NCBI GenBank assembly: GCA_023678885.1
Contig: CM042998.1
Coordinates: forward strand, 7,877,820 to 7,941,819
Direction of reading: 5' to 3'
From: Pogostemon cablin
Lineage: Eukaryota; Streptophyta; Magnoliopsida; Lamiales; Lamiaceae
Length of the DNA stretch: 64,000 nucleotides
Shown here: piece by piece, positions 47,354 to 58,329 of the stretch
How positions within the stretch are numbered: the stretch's first letter is position 1
Layout: each line of letters opens with the position of its first letter
Made by a program: the position numbers and the translations under genes
The notes under the pieces: model-generated
What the model was told of the DNA's origin: nothing
What the model saw: the letters and a program-made list of their open reading frames with translations, nothing else
Databases searched by the model: none

Positions 47354-49546
47354 TCAATGAGCTTCACTTAAAATTTTTTCTCTCAATTTCTCAACCATTG
47401 GAACACACAATCTTCCATTTAAAGTCAAAACTCCCTCTTCGTCCACTTTGAAGCCATTGTATTCGCCTCCAGCTAGTGCCTTCTTCATCATTCCTTGCAA
47501 GAAATGATCTTGTTTCTGAGCTTCTTTTATCTCCATTTTCAGACTCGGCTGAATTTCTAATGCCGCAATGATCGCCTTCGTGCCGGAGGGTGATGCCACC
47601 AATTCAATTTGCATCTTGGCGAACTCTTCGGCCAGCTCTTCTTGCTTGGTATATAGACTATTCAGCTCCACTTTGGTTTTTCGACTCAAAGCGTCGGCCA
47701 CTACGTTAGCCTTGCCTGGATGGTACTCAATGGTGCAGTCATAATCGTTCACCAACTCTAACCATCTCCGTTGTCTCATGTTAAGCTCCTTCTGCGTGAA
47801 CAAATACTTCAAACTCTTGTGGTCCGTGAAGATCGTACATCTCCCACCATAAAGGTAGTGTCGCCAAATCTTCAAAGCATGAACTACGGCCGCTAACTCC
47901 AAGTCATGAGTAGGGTAGTTCACTTCGTGCGGTCTCAGCTGTCTAGAAGCATATGCTATAACCTTTCCATGTTGCATCAATAAACATCCGAGTCCTTGCT
48001 TTGATGCATCACTGTAGATCGTGAACTCTTCATTTGGATTTGGGATTGTCAACACGGGTGCTGAAGTCAAATCGTGCTTTAACCTTTGAAAGCTCTCTTC
48101 ACACTTGTCAGACCAAATAAACTTCTCTCCTTTACGAATTAATCGTGTCATTGGGCCGGCTATCTTGGAGAATCCTTCTATGAACCTTCGATAATAGCCA
48201 GCTAATCCCAAGAAACTACCAACTTCTTGAACATTTGTAGGTGCCATCCACTGATTTACTGCTTCTATTTTAGATGGATCTACTTCAATCCCTTGTGATG
48301 TTACCACATGTCCAAGGAATGTGACTTGCTTCAACCAAAACTCACACTTCTTGAACTTCGCGTATAACCTCTCCTTGCGAAGTGTCTCGAATACCAATCT
48401 CAAGTGCTCCTCATGTTGTGCTTCATCCTTGGAGTATACCAAAATGTCGTCGATGAAGACTATAACGAACCGATCGAGATACGGGTGAAAAACACGATTC
48501 ATCAGATCCATGAACACTGCAGGCGCATTACTCAACCCAAATGGCATGACGACGAATTCATAGTGCCCATAACGCATTCTAAAAGCAGTCTTAGAAATGT
48601 CTGACTCCTTCACTCTCAATTGATGGTACCCGGATCTTAAATCAATTTTGGAAAATACGCTTGCTCCTTCTAATTGGTCAAACAAGTCTTCAATTCGAGG
48701 TAGAGGATACTTGTTCTTTATCGTCAACTTGTTAAGCTCTCGGTAGTCAATACACATCCTCATGGATCCATCTTTCTTCTTAACAAATAGGATCGGCGCT
48801 CCCCATGGAGATACGCTTGGGCGGATGAACCCCAAGTGCAAGAGCTCTTGTAGCTGAACTTTCAACTCTTGTAGTTCCACGGGCGCCATTCGATACGGAG
48901 CTTTGGATACTGGTGCTGATCCTGGTATCAAATCTATTGAAAATTCTACTTGACGGTGTGGAGGCACGCCTGGTAAATCTTCCGGAAAGACATCAAGATA
49001 CTCTCGGACAATAGGTATGTCACTAGGTGATACTTCTGTGGTCCTGGTGTCTACAACGTTGACTAGGAATACCTGGCAGGACTTCTTTCTAAGCATCTTG
49101 GCAGCTTTTGCAGCAGATAATATTCTCGGTACTACACCACTCTTGAGCTTGTGTACCACTTCTTTCTCAAATTTTGGTTCCCTTAAGATCATTACTCGTT
49201 CCTTGCACTTTATATTGGCTTGATGATAGGTAAGCCTATCCATTCCTAGAATCAAATCAAATCCATGCATATCCATAACATATGGCTTGACGCTAAAGTC
49301 TACTCCTTCAACGTGTACGCTCACACTTTCTACTAAGGCATTCACAACAACTCTCTCCCCCGAAGGTAGACTAATCTCAAGAGGTTCATCACTCTTGACT
49401 CGTTTACAGTTAATCTTATTACAATACTTTGCGGAAATAAATGAATGTGATGCACCAGTGTCAAAAAAAGTGAAAGCTCGGGATTTACCCATTGCTAACG
49501 TACCTGTCATAACATTAGGTTCATTGTCCCCTTCAGCTTGGTTCAT
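47354..49546 (-). CDS. gypsy-2 Pol: protease, reverse transcriptase, RNase H
   Basis: 730 codons uninterrupted. Protease FFDTGASHSFIS and DLILGMDRL. Reverse transcriptase KKKDGSMRMCIDYRELNK, PLPRIEDLFDQL, FIDDILVYSK. RNase H TIYSDASKQGLGC, HDLELAAVVHALKIWRH, TDHKSLKYL and ADALSRKTK. The start is nominal, since the polyprotein normally continues from gag. All catalytic residues I can see are present. The frame ends at the TGA before the integrase. Confidence 0.93.
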   Translation of the reverse strand: MNQAEGDNEPNVMTGTLAMGKSRAFTFFDTGASHSFISAKYCNKINCKRVKSDEPLEISLPSGERVVVNALVESVSVHVEGVDFSVKPYVMDMHGFDLILGMDRLTYHQANIKCKERVMILREPKFEKEVVHKLKSGVVPRILSAAKAAKMLRKKSCQVFLVNVVDTRTTEVSPSDIPIVREYLDVFPEDLPGVPPHRQVEFSIDLIPGSAPVSKAPYRMAPVELQELKVQLQELLHLGFIRPSVSPWGAPILFVKKKDGSMRMCIDYRELNKLTIKNKYPLPRIEDLFDQLEGASVFSKIDLRSGYHQLRVKESDISKTAFRMRYGHYEFVVMPFGLSNAPAVFMDLMNRVFHPYLDRFVIVFIDDILVYSKDEAQHEEHLRLVFETLRKERLYAKFKKCEFWLKQVTFLGHVVTSQGIEVDPSKIEAVNQWMAPTNVQEVGSFLGLAGYYRRFIEGFSKIAGPMTRLIRKGEKFIWSDKCEESFQRLKHDLTSAPVLTIPNPNEEFTIYSDASKQGLGCLLMQHGKVIAYASRQLRPHEVNYPTHDLELAAVVHALKIWRHYLYGGRCTIFTDHKSLKYLFTQKELNMRQRRWLELVNDYDCTIEYHPGKANVVADALSRKTKVELNSLYTKQEELAEEFAKMQIELVASPSGTKAIIAALEIQPSLKMEIKEAQKQDHFLQGMMKKALAGGEYNGFKVDEEGVLTLNGRLCVPMVEKLREKILSEAH

Positions 49547-50371
49547 AGCGAAAACTCTCCCTCTTCCTCCAGTGCCTTGCCTTGTGTTTCCCCTGGAGGT
49601 GGTCCCTTACGATCAGGTTTAACGTTGGACGGCTTTGGGCAGTTCTGTGCTTGATGGCCAACTTCATAGCACCTTCGTTCTAGCTTGCCTTTGATTGTTG
49701 TTTCTACCTTGGTTAGAATTTTCCCATTTCCGTTTATTTGGGTTCTCCATCGGCTTTCTGTTCGCTCGCCCTTTCAGTAAGCAAGCTTCAACCTTCTGGG
49801 CCCTCATGAACATGTCGGCGTAGCTCATGTCGGGGAGTGAAGACATTCTCTCTTGTATATCCTGGTGCAATCCATCCAGGAACTTCTTGGCTCGTTTCTC
49901 TTCGGTATTGACCAGCTGTGGAGCTGATCGACACAGCTTATTGAATCGCCGTTCATACTCAATTACGGTCATGTTCCCTTGTTGGAGGTTGTAAAATTCA
50001 TGCTCCATATTATTGCGGTAAACTTGAGGATAGTAATTGGCCATTACTATATCCTTGAACTCTGCCCAGGTAATAGCTTCCCGGTTCTCATTAGGTCTCA
50101 TCTCCGAGTATCCGTCCCACCAATGATCGGCATCTTCAGTAAATTAGTAGGATGCGCAGATCACACGCTGCTCATCATTGCACCTTAAGAGACGAAAAAT
50201 TCTCTCAAGTGCTCGTAGCCACTCTTCCACGTACTCGGGCCCTTCACTTCCCTTGAAGAAGGGTGGATGGTTTTGGCGAAACTCATGTACTCTTCTTGTA
50301 TGAGCGTCCACATCAGCGTTTGGAGCATTCGGTGCGTTTGGAGGGTTTTGAACATCCCTTCTTGGAGACAT
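49547..50371 (-). pseudogene. gypsy-2 Gag (broken)
   Basis: ATG at 50371 opens MSPRRDVQNPPNAPNAPN, then FFKGSEGPEYVEEWLRALER, an in-frame TAA (50144-50146), and WAEFKDIVMANYYPQ ... EFYNLQQGNMTV. A basic tail follows, then a frameshift near 49665 leads to a truncated zinc knuckle (CYEVGHQAQNC, first CxxC half missing) and a Pro-rich linker into the protease. Confidence 0.85.
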
Positions 50372-50819
50372 CCTTCAATTCCATCATGAAAATAATTTTA
50401 GCATTTATTCAAGTTAATGAATGAAATTCTAATACAAATCATATCATTGTACATAGTAGCCAATGTACGATAGAGGCATAGACATCATAATAATAAAATT
50501 TTTGATCATTGAATAAATAAAAAAATTGTCTTAAACTTGCAAATTAAATTAGAATCAAATGCTAAATAATGAAATAATGAATACTAAATAATGAAATAAA
50601 TTTCAAGTCCCTAACATAAGGGATATTGTTTTTTTTTTTTAAAATGGAATTTTAAAACTTAAGAAATTTTAGTCTCCATATAATCCCGAGTCCTCGGACG
50701 GGTCTGACTCGAAATTCTCCTCCATTTCTCCTTCATTCATGGCTCCATTTGGCTCGTTATTGGGTTCCGGTGCCGGTGCCGTCTCTGCAAGGTAACCTAC
50801 CAATCGCTCTTCTTGCTCA

Positions 50820-51161
50820 TTATGAATATCCCAGATATGATGTCCAGGAGGGGGGGTTTGGCGGATACCATCTTGCGACTCTCATGAACAAAACGGCTGT
50901 GAACTGCACGTGGTCCACTTGCGGAACTTGGTGTTGAACCGAGTGATGCATAAGGTCAGCATGTATGGAATCGGCCATGTCTTTCCAAGCCCACGGTAAC
51001 GTGCTGATGAGCTTTAATCCAGCCCAATAGTCAGTGATACCTTCACCTACATCCTTAACTTGTCTCCATAATTGTAGCATGTGAGCAATGTGGGTGGGCA
51101 AGTCATGTCTGACGTCCCGGTGATAATTCATGTAGGCTTGTTGTCTCGCCAAATCACCCAT
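50820..51161 (-). CDS. gypsy-2 leader ORF, copia-gag (UBN2)-like
   Basis: 113 codons between the primer site and gag, same strand. Reads DLARQQAYMNYHRDVRHDLP, THIAHMLQLWRQVKDVGEG and ITDYWAGLKLISTLPWAWKD. This spacing resembles the UBN2/copia-type Gag helices (H-I-x-x-M ... L ... G ... I-x-x ... L-x-x-L-P), which would be foreign in a gypsy element. It could also be a diverged gag N terminus. Similarity judged by eye only. Confidence 0.4.
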   Translation of the reverse strand: MGDLARQQAYMNYHRDVRHDLPTHIAHMLQLWRQVKDVGEGITDYWAGLKLISTLPWAWKDMADSIHADLMHHSVQHQVPQVDHVQFTAVLFMRVARWYPPNPPSWTSYLGYS

Positions 51162-51472
51162 CTAGTGCGGTAATATCTTTACTAATCATATAAGTTCACA
51201 ATAAAATTCTAAATATTCATCATTTATCATAAAAAAACCACATTATTCATATAATATAAACTTTCATTTTATATCTCGCATGTCATCAATTTATGCAATT
51301 TATACTTTCATACCTTGGTTGAAGCGGGCGTCGTACTCGGTGGATGCGTAGCAAGAGACTTTATTTAAACTTTTATACATTTGCAAAATCATATCATTCA
51401 AGCCACGAAATTCACTTATGTGCGGAAATAAAAATTTAAAATCTTTAAGCAAGTATACAGAATCGCATACCT

Positions 51473-51484
51473 GCTCTGATACCA
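51473..51484 (-). promoter_or_regulatory. gypsy-2 primer-binding site (tRNA-iMet)
   Basis: Minus strand TGGTATCAGAGC, 3 nt from the LTR end at 51488. Confidence 0.95.
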
Positions 51485-51487
51485 ATC

Positions 51488-54059
51488 TGTCTCACCCCAA
51501 ATTTTTACCAAAGAGAATTCGAATTAGCATTTGAAATAAAATCTTAATTAGGGCATGATTAAATTTTTTTATTATTTTAACATGTAGGAAATAATTTGCA
51601 AACAAGGAGGAAGTAGAAATGGTCCTATAAATTTCAGCAAATAACAAAAAAAAGTTATCTAGCAAAAGAAAGAGTTAGCAAATGAGTTGTTTGTCCCACA
51701 AGTATTATACAAGCTTTAGTAAAATAATTTATAAGCAAAGGGTCTAGATGTAGGATTAATCCTTTAAGTTCCGTAAATTTCTACTTTAGGATATCAATTA
51801 AAGTATTTTGCAAAAGTTATAAAAGTAAAGGGCTGAAAGTTCCTTCAAAAAAACTCCTGCAAACATACAGGACTTATTAAATAGACCAAGGCTTGTGCAG
51901 AATCATTTGCAACATTTTGCAAAAACCTTGCAAGAAAGGCCTGTAAGTTTCATTCCTACTTTCTGCAAAATCTAAGGTAAGGAAAGCAAGTATTAATTCA
52001 ATTCTGCAAAACTTTGTTTTTTTATTGGGACAGTAAGTATGAAATCTAACTTGCAACTCCTAATTCTGCAAAATTTCAAGAGGACAGTAAGTTTAGGATC
52101 TTCTGCAAACTTTTTTTTTTAAAAATAGGACAGTAAGTTCAACTCTGCAAATTTCTGAAAATTTTTCTAGGGAAGGACAGTAAGTTCAACTCTGCAAGAT
52201 TTCAAGAAATGCCACTATATCCTATAACTTCTGTGGTATAACAGGTTACATGCAACTTGAATTAACACATCAATACCCCTAAGTTGTCGAGCCTATCGTG
52301 TATCATTGAGTCTAACAGGGTGGAAGGCAAATCAAGGAAAGCAACCCAACTGAAAATTTGTACATGTATGCCATGAATTCACCTCATCAGTCACATTGCC
52401 TGCTAATCAAAACAAATGAAAATACAAAAGGACATGATGATAATTAATTTCCACCGGCGCACTTGTACCACTAGATACAAGTCTAATGCCAACAATTTAC
52501 AAACCTAAGCATGCAGCTGACCACCTCTCTATACTGCCCATACTGCCGGAAATTTGCTAAACCATGAAATAATTTAATTATTGGCTTATGTGCTTGTACT
52601 TCAAAGTACAAGTCAATCACCAACTTAACCCACAAAATACGCAAGCATGTGACCAAAATAAGCATGTAAACCTTAACAGCAAAGTAGTAATTGGATTCTT
52701 CCAAGCACAGTCACCAACTTGTTAGCTCGCTGCCTTTGTCCACAAAGTAATAAACCACATCATGCCATCAACTAAGTACTCATACAAATTTACACCAATA
52801 GCACCTGTCACTCTTTTAAACATGCTACTAAATCAATTTTATCCAAACAATGTCAGTGAGGAAAAATTTCTCAGAGTACCCTGCCAAAACAGAGGCACAA
52901 ACATGCACATTTTCATGCTAAAGGTTTACTGAAGTTGTCAAATAAAAAATAACGAGTATGCAGTCTATGAACTGCAACTTATCAGAACGTTTATTTAGTC
53001 TCTTCGCCTACGATCCCCGCTCGTACGCTTTGCCACGCTCAACCTGCGATAAGAATATTTATCGGGGTGAGCAACCACACGCTCAGTGACGATCTAAACA
53101 TGCTTACATACACCATATAATTCATATGCGATAATTCAATTCACTTACAATGCAATCTTATCATGTCATAATAAGGCACCTTTCGGCCCTTATCCGTGTA
53201 ACTTTACGATATCGCGATTCGTTAGTAAGGCACTCCTTCACAGCCCTTACCCATGCTATAGTATGACACCATTACAGCCCATACCCGTGATATAGTATGG
53301 CACTTATGCAGCCCATACCCATGCCATATAATATTTCATAACATTCAAGTATGATCATCAACTCATAAGTGACAACAAATACAAGTTTAATCAATTGGCA
53401 CATACGTAATCATCTAACACATATAAGTATGAAAGAATCCCCACCTTTAACCGAGTGATGTCCAACGTTCAAGTACTAACGACAATATCAGAGTCTCCTT
53501 CGTCACCTACATCATCATGTTCGACCATCACTACATGACTTCGATAAACTATTGTACAACTAATCTACATACTTATTCACGTAAGGCTTGCAAATTGAGA
53601 ATATTAGGGTTGGCGGTTTTAAGTTTGCAGAAACAAATAAAGGAGGAAAAACAAGTATTTTTCTGGTTTTTCATCATGATCGAAGGAAAAAGAAAGGAAA
53701 AAGAAAAGAAAAAGAAAAGAGAAAGAACGAGTGAGGAACTTCACCTTTCTCTCTTCGTCTGCGGCTGCGAAGTGAGTTCAATGCGTGTGTGTGGAGAATA
53801 AGGAAGATTGGGATTATATCCACACAGCTGATCGCATCTCTTCTTAGGATTTAACAAACTTCCCTAAGATATAGGTTGATAAGGGGAAAATATATTATCT
53901 TTTATGAAGATTACGATTTATTACTTGGGGAGTAAGAAACTTATCTATTTTAAATTTTGAGCTCACGGTTGATCAATGAATGGGCTGAGTTTGGATGGGG
54001 GCTTCGAAGATTTTGGGCCATGACAGAAAAAAAAAAATCGCAGGTGAACTTATATTACA
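51488..54059 (-). repeat. gypsy-2 5' LTR
   Basis: Collinear with 43459-46054, with few differences (for example a short deletion near 52715 and a shorter A-tract at the end). Confidence 0.95.
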
Positions 54060-54172
54060 CGTAATGTCAAGATTATGTAATTCTCATCTTAATACATTTA
54101 TTTTTTGGAATTATTAATCAACTTTTACCCACATGAAAGAAACTAAAAAAAAAGTACACAAAGAACACTAAC

Positions 54173-54379
54173 TGATCGTATCCTTCCGAAGTGAATCTAC
54201 ATGACGTTGCCAGGATTCCAGCATTATTTATCAAGAGTTAAATAGAAGAATGCATGTTTGAATCGCACATCCATTGCTGAAGTGAATGTTTTAACTCGAG
54301 GATGAACTTGAAGGAATATAACAACTTCAAAAGCTTTCAAACAAGCATCAGGATTTCGATTCTTGACATCGGACGTAGC
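54173..54379 (-). pseudogene. SDR pseudogene exon 3 (NNAG motif)
   Basis: Begins ATSDVKNRNPDACLKAFEVV, then a frameshift, then LKHSLQQWMCDSNMHSSI, an in-frame TAA, and LLINNAGILATSCRF. The last codon is split CA|GTTAGT and is completed by exon 4. Confidence 0.85.
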
Positions 54380-54852
54380 CTGAAGAACAGATTGGTTGAA
54401 AATCAACATAACAAATTGACCACTTTATAATGATGGAGAACACAAGTACCACACCTCCAATAAGAGCTCAGATGATCTTCCAACTGCAAGTATGAGAATA
54501 TACTACATTCAACTCAAAGCAAACCACTAAAGGTATATCTGTAGCAACTAAAAGTTAGTCCGATTACACCAACAAACATAAATAAACTAATGATGAAAAT
54601 ATTACACATTTTTTCGCATATCTGTAAGATTTTATTCAAAATGTGTCGCATATCGAGACAACATATTCTAGAGCAAATAACCAAAGTGAGTTCAATAACT
54701 TCCACCAAATTAACCATATATATATAATATATTAAACGATCATATGAAACCATATCATACATTTCACGTGGCAAAATGAAATGACCCATAAAATCTAGAA
54801 AAATATGAGTTGCAATTTCCAATATTCAACAAATAAGTGATAGACATAGTAC

Positions 54853-54919
54853 CAAGAACAACATAAAACCCCTCATTTGAAAGATCATACGCAGCAGCAG
54901 CACCCAAACCAGATGCAGC
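54853..54919 (-). pseudogene. SDR pseudogene exon 2 (cofactor loop)
   Basis: Acceptor TTTCAG. With the end of exon 1 it makes TGAASGLGAAAAYDL, the T-G-x-x-x-G-x-G dinucleotide-binding loop of classical SDRs. Donor TTG|GTACTA. Confidence 0.85.
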
Positions 54920-55034
54920 CTGAAACACATTTGTAAATGCTGAACATATCAACCACCATTGACATGTAAATAAACCAATATGCATCTTTACATAATCTCT
55001 ATCAATTGAAACAGTAACAGCTAAAAAAATATAC

Positions 55035-55184
55035 CCCAGTGATTATGCACACAGACATTGGCACAGCTGAATTGTAGTTTTCCAATGAGCACCGAGGGTA
55101 ACATTTGAACTCAGGGGAGAAAAATGTACGACAGAGAAATTTCAAGTAGGAAAATATTAGAGAAATTGTCCAGAGGACTGCCAT
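55035..55184 (-). pseudogene. SDR pseudogene exon 1
   Basis: Starts at ATG (MAVLWTISLIFSYLKFL), a hydrophobic membrane-anchor-like N terminus, then SPEFKCYPRC and MSVCIITG. Donor GGG|GTATAT. This exon is undamaged. Confidence 0.85.
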
Positions 55185-55633
55185 TCTCCAAATTTGAGTA
55201 TTTCACAAAAAAACGACAAACTTCAAACATTTTCACCATTTCCACATGTTTCCTTTTTGGATATAATCCAACAAAAGATAATTCATAATCACTCTAAGCA
55301 GAAGAAGTGCAGGGAAGATTGCCCTTCATCCCCTGCTTCAAGAAAAACACAATCACGCTATTGTTACAGAAAGTTGAAACTTAACAGTTAAATCCAGAAG
55401 TTTTTTTTTTCTCTAACGACCACTCTGTGGTGAAAAGGAGATCCCAAATTCCCTTCAATCTTTGCATTCTCATTTTACCATAAATTATGAATTTTGCTTT
55501 AACATCGAGATTTACATATGACACCATCAAAATCACATGTACGAATAGAAAAAAAAATCATGATTAAGAATATAGACAAATCTGACTATTGTCATAAAGA
55601 TTGAAAGATGCAATGCAGAGAGAGTTGGGGAAG

Positions 55634-56472
55634 CATAGTTGTTTGAGGCGAGAGACGCAAGGACCTTGAGGCGCACCTGAGGCACACACTCCTTGTACAA
55701 AGTGCAATAATATTGTTCTGCAATATATACACACAAATATATTCTACTTGCAACATAATTACCTGACTAAGTAAATGTAAGAATCACATAACTCACATAA
55801 TGATACACAATAACTCATAAATAACATGATAATACATAGAACATCTATGCATAATCAACTTAAAAGTTAAAATTTTCAATACAAATAAGTAGTAAGTTAA
55901 TAAAATTTAAAGAATTTATCAAGTTTCAAATAATTAGCTACTAGAAAACTAATCAATTATCTTCCTCATTATCCTCATCCTCCTCTTCTTCCTCAACCTC
56001 AAATTGATCGCTGTTCTCATTGAACTAAATACTTATAGGTTTCTAGTTGAGAAAAACAGAAAATAACAAATACATAGATGAGAAATGCAAAACATATATA
56101 TTCACAAACTCCATAATTCAGAAAAAATTAGAAAGAAATAAATTAAAAACCTCAATTTCCTAAAACTGGGTGGCCATTGGAGACCGTCAATGGTTGTGTT
56201 GATATCACTTATACATGTTTTAAATAGTTAAAAACCCTAACCCTAATTATATGCCCAATACTACTTACGAATAATAAAGCCCATTTCCTCCCAAAAGTAA
56301 AAAAATATTGATAATAATATAGAAAAATATCAGTAACAACTTAAAAAAGAAAAGGAAAATTACATATGCGTCGGAGGCACCTCTTAATTGTCACCTCACG
56401 GAGCCAAAATACCGGGAAAAAGACACCTAGCCTTGAGCCTCAGGTGCCTAAGGCGCACCTCCAACAACTATG
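55634..56472. mobile_element. hAT-like non-autonomous element
   Basis: About 840 bp. Termini CATAGTTGTTTGAGGC and inverted CATAGTTGTTGGAGGT, then GAGGCGCACCTGAGGC-like subterminal sequence on both sides. Flanking 8-mers TGGGGAAG (55626-55633) and GAGGGAAG (56473-56480) match at 6 of 8. No transposase. It lies just upstream of the SDR pseudogene start. Confidence 0.7.
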
Positions 56473-56480
56473 GAGGGAAG

Positions 56481-56724
56481 AAAAGTGTGTAAGAATCCCG
56501 GTGAGAAATTTCCACGGGAGACAAATCCACGCGATGTGTACACGACCAATGATGATTGGGCCTTGTTAATTGCACAAGCCCATTGAATCTTTTTTAACGA
56601 TCCTCTAGTCCAGCTCTAACCCACTACTCAACTACAATCAGTTAATGGAGAATTTGTATTTTCTGCTTAATAGTTCAAAATTTTTATAAAGTAGACCAGC
56701 CGCATGAAAATATCGGAGTATTAC
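56481..56724. other. Short intergenic spacer, no gene
   Basis: Nothing recognised. Confidence 0.6.
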
Positions 56725-56987
56725 ATAGGGCAAAGGGTCAATTTTGCCTTCTATTTTGTACATTCGGATCAAATAAACCCTTAATCTTTTTATATTAGAT
56801 CAATTGAGACCCTTATCTTTTTTAAAAAATGGCAAGGTTTATAAAACCCCCCTCAACTTACCTATTTTGATCAAATAAGCCCTTTATTTAATTTTTCTTT
56901 TAAATCTAATAATCAACTTCTTTATTTTAATTGATTATAAGTGGCCATGTTTCTTTACAATTAATTAACCCCTCCAAGCACGCATAC

Positions 56988-56990
<3 letters not shown>

Positions 56991-57074
<84 letters not shown>
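56991..57074. repeat. (AT)n microsatellite
   Basis: About 42 AT units at the left border of the inner TIR element. It hides that element's target-site duplication. Confidence 0.95.
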
Positions 57075-57076
<2 letters not shown>

Positions 57077-57364
57077 CGCCAAAAATTCTGACATTTTCGC
57101 GAATTTCAAATTAGTCCAAACTTTTCAATATTTACAAATAAGTACCCGACCTTCCGCTTGTATTGCAATTTAAACTACCGGGCAGCTGGAGCCCTGCCTA
57201 GTGCTGATGTGTTTTCTTTTTCCATATGCCCCACCAACTGCTATGCCACCTGTTAAAAATAAAATGTTAAAAGGTAATATTCCTCTTTCTACAAATTCAC
57301 TTCACCTCCCACACGTCACTCTAACCTTCTCTCTCCTCCCATACCGACTCCCTCCCTTCTCCCC

Positions 57365-57884
57365 TTCTCTTCCTCATTTCGTCGCCGCCGTCCACTCCAT
57401 CGGCGTAAACAACAACACTCTCGGCGACAATCTCACCCGCCAGCTCAAGTGATGCAATTACTGAAAGATAAAACCACCATCGATCTCATCAAAATCTTCG
57501 ATGTCAACCCCGACATCCTCTGTGGCTTCGCCAACATCGGAATTCTTGTCGTCGTACAATCCCTAACGGCGAGATCCCTGCCCTAACAGACGTCGTCCAC
57601 GCCCGTCAATGGCTCTCCAGACAGATTTACCCATTTTACCTCAGACCAAAATCAATTATATCCTCGTCGGAAACGAAATACTCCACTGGTGCCCACAGAA
57701 CCTCATCGACAACCTCGTTGCCGCCATGAGAACAGTCCACGAAGCTCTCCTCCTCTCCAATATCACCGACATCAAAGTCACCACTGCTCACTCGTTAGGC
57801 ATCCTCGAGTCATCGGAGCCGCCGCACGATGAAGTTCTGGCCTGGTTGGGAATATCTGTTGGGCTCGTCTTTAATATTCTGTAG
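57365..57884 (+). pseudogene. GH17 glucan endo-1,3-beta-glucosidase fragment
   Basis: Pieces in successive frames read SIGVNNNTLGDNL, then LLKDKTTIDLIKIFDVNPDI, then PNGEIPALTDVVHARQWLSR, then INYILVGNEILHW and NLVAAMRTVHEALLLSNITD. This is the N-terminal half of a plant GH17 enzyme, including the VGNE motif that holds the catalytic acid Glu. The second catalytic Glu and the C-terminal half are absent. At least two frameshifts and one stop (TGA near 57450). The enzyme family hydrolyses callose-type glucans; this copy cannot be active. Confidence 0.85.
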
Positions 57885-58103
57885 TCCAACTGCTTTCTGC
57901 CGCAGTTGAACGTCGGTGGGCACGAGCTGGGTAGGTTGAGTTGGAGGAACTCCGGGTGTGGGAAGGCCACCTGTGGCGGAGATTTGACGGCAAGCAGTTG
58001 CCAATTTTTGCAAGGGATGAGTGGGAAAGGTTGTCGAATGTCTAAGAAGTTGGATTTTGGAAGAATGTCTGAGAAGCAGGTTCTTCAATATTACCTTTAA
58101 CAA
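57885..58103 (-). other. Second possible cargo segment in the inner TIR element
   Basis: Minus-strand frame with ATGGLPTPGVPPTQPTQLVP, a Pro/Thr-rich linker-like stretch. It might come from another captured gene or be chance; no family recognised. Confidence 0.25.
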
Positions 58104-58329
58104 TTTTTTTAATAGGTGGCATTACATCTGGAGAAGACTTGAAAGAAAGAGGGACTCGTCGAGGGGATGATGTAATAAAAAAATGCCACGTCAGCACCGG
58201 GCAGGCCTCCCGCTGCCCGGTGGCTTGATTTGAAAAAAGAGTTAAAGGTCGAGAACTTATTTGTAAATATTGAAAAGTTTGGACTAATTTAAAATTCGCG
58301 AAAAGGTCAGAGTTTTTAATGCAATTAAC

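Larger units (their letters stand above)
43459..54059 (-). mobile_element. gypsy-2: Ty3/gypsy chromovirus in intron 3 of the SDR pseudogene
   Basis: 10,601 bp with LTRs of 2596 and 2572 bp and a perfect 5-bp duplication CGTAA (43454-43458 and 54060-54064). Element sense is minus. Order: 5' LTR (51488-54059), tRNA-Met primer site, leader ORF, gag, protease-RT-RNase H, integrase, chromodomain-like tail, polypurine tract, 3' LTR (43459-46054). Better preserved than gypsy-1: only single stops break the pol frame. LTR similarity is very high, so insertion was recent relative to gypsy-1 judged by eye. Confidence 0.95.
40675..55184 (-). pseudogene. SDR-family oxidoreductase (NAD(P)-binding Rossmann fold), eight-exon pseudogene
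   Basis: Exons, 5' to 3' on the minus strand: 55184-55035, 54919-54853, 54379-54173, 43139-43021, 42885-42800, 42715-42639, about 42080-41919, 40824-40675. Joined by GT-AG they give, in order: an N-terminal hydrophobic segment, the cofactor motif TGAASGLG, the structural LINNAG, NYVGAFSLTK, SFTH, the catalytic YEYSK, ELHRQ, ADPGAVKTN and a C-terminal GKGRTLNSSALSYD. The family is the plant SDR group resembling retinol dehydrogenase/DHRS proteins; substrate unknown. Inactivating changes: TAA before LLINNAG (exon 3), TAG in FS*ELHR (exon 6), TGA in FF*GKG (exon 8), and frameshifts in exons 3 and 7. Intron 3 holds gypsy-2, in the same orientation. Confidence 0.9.
57073..58326. mobile_element. 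Inner gene-carrying TIR element (Pack-MULE-like)
   Basis: About 1.25 kb with long, imperfect terminal inverted repeats of roughly 138 bp (57074-57211 and 58187-58325). Diagnostic shared pieces: TTTTCGCGAATTT, TAGTCCAAACTTTTCAATAT, CCGGGCAG, GTGCTGA. The cargo is part of a GH17 glucanase gene. Long TIRs plus host-gene cargo fit a Pack-MULE; the 9-bp duplication cannot be tested because (AT)n abuts the left end. Confidence 0.75.

Noticed and set aside
56225..56245. Telomere-like CCCTAACCCTAA
   Set aside because: Only two imperfect units inside a hAT-like element; too short to be an interstitial telomere array.
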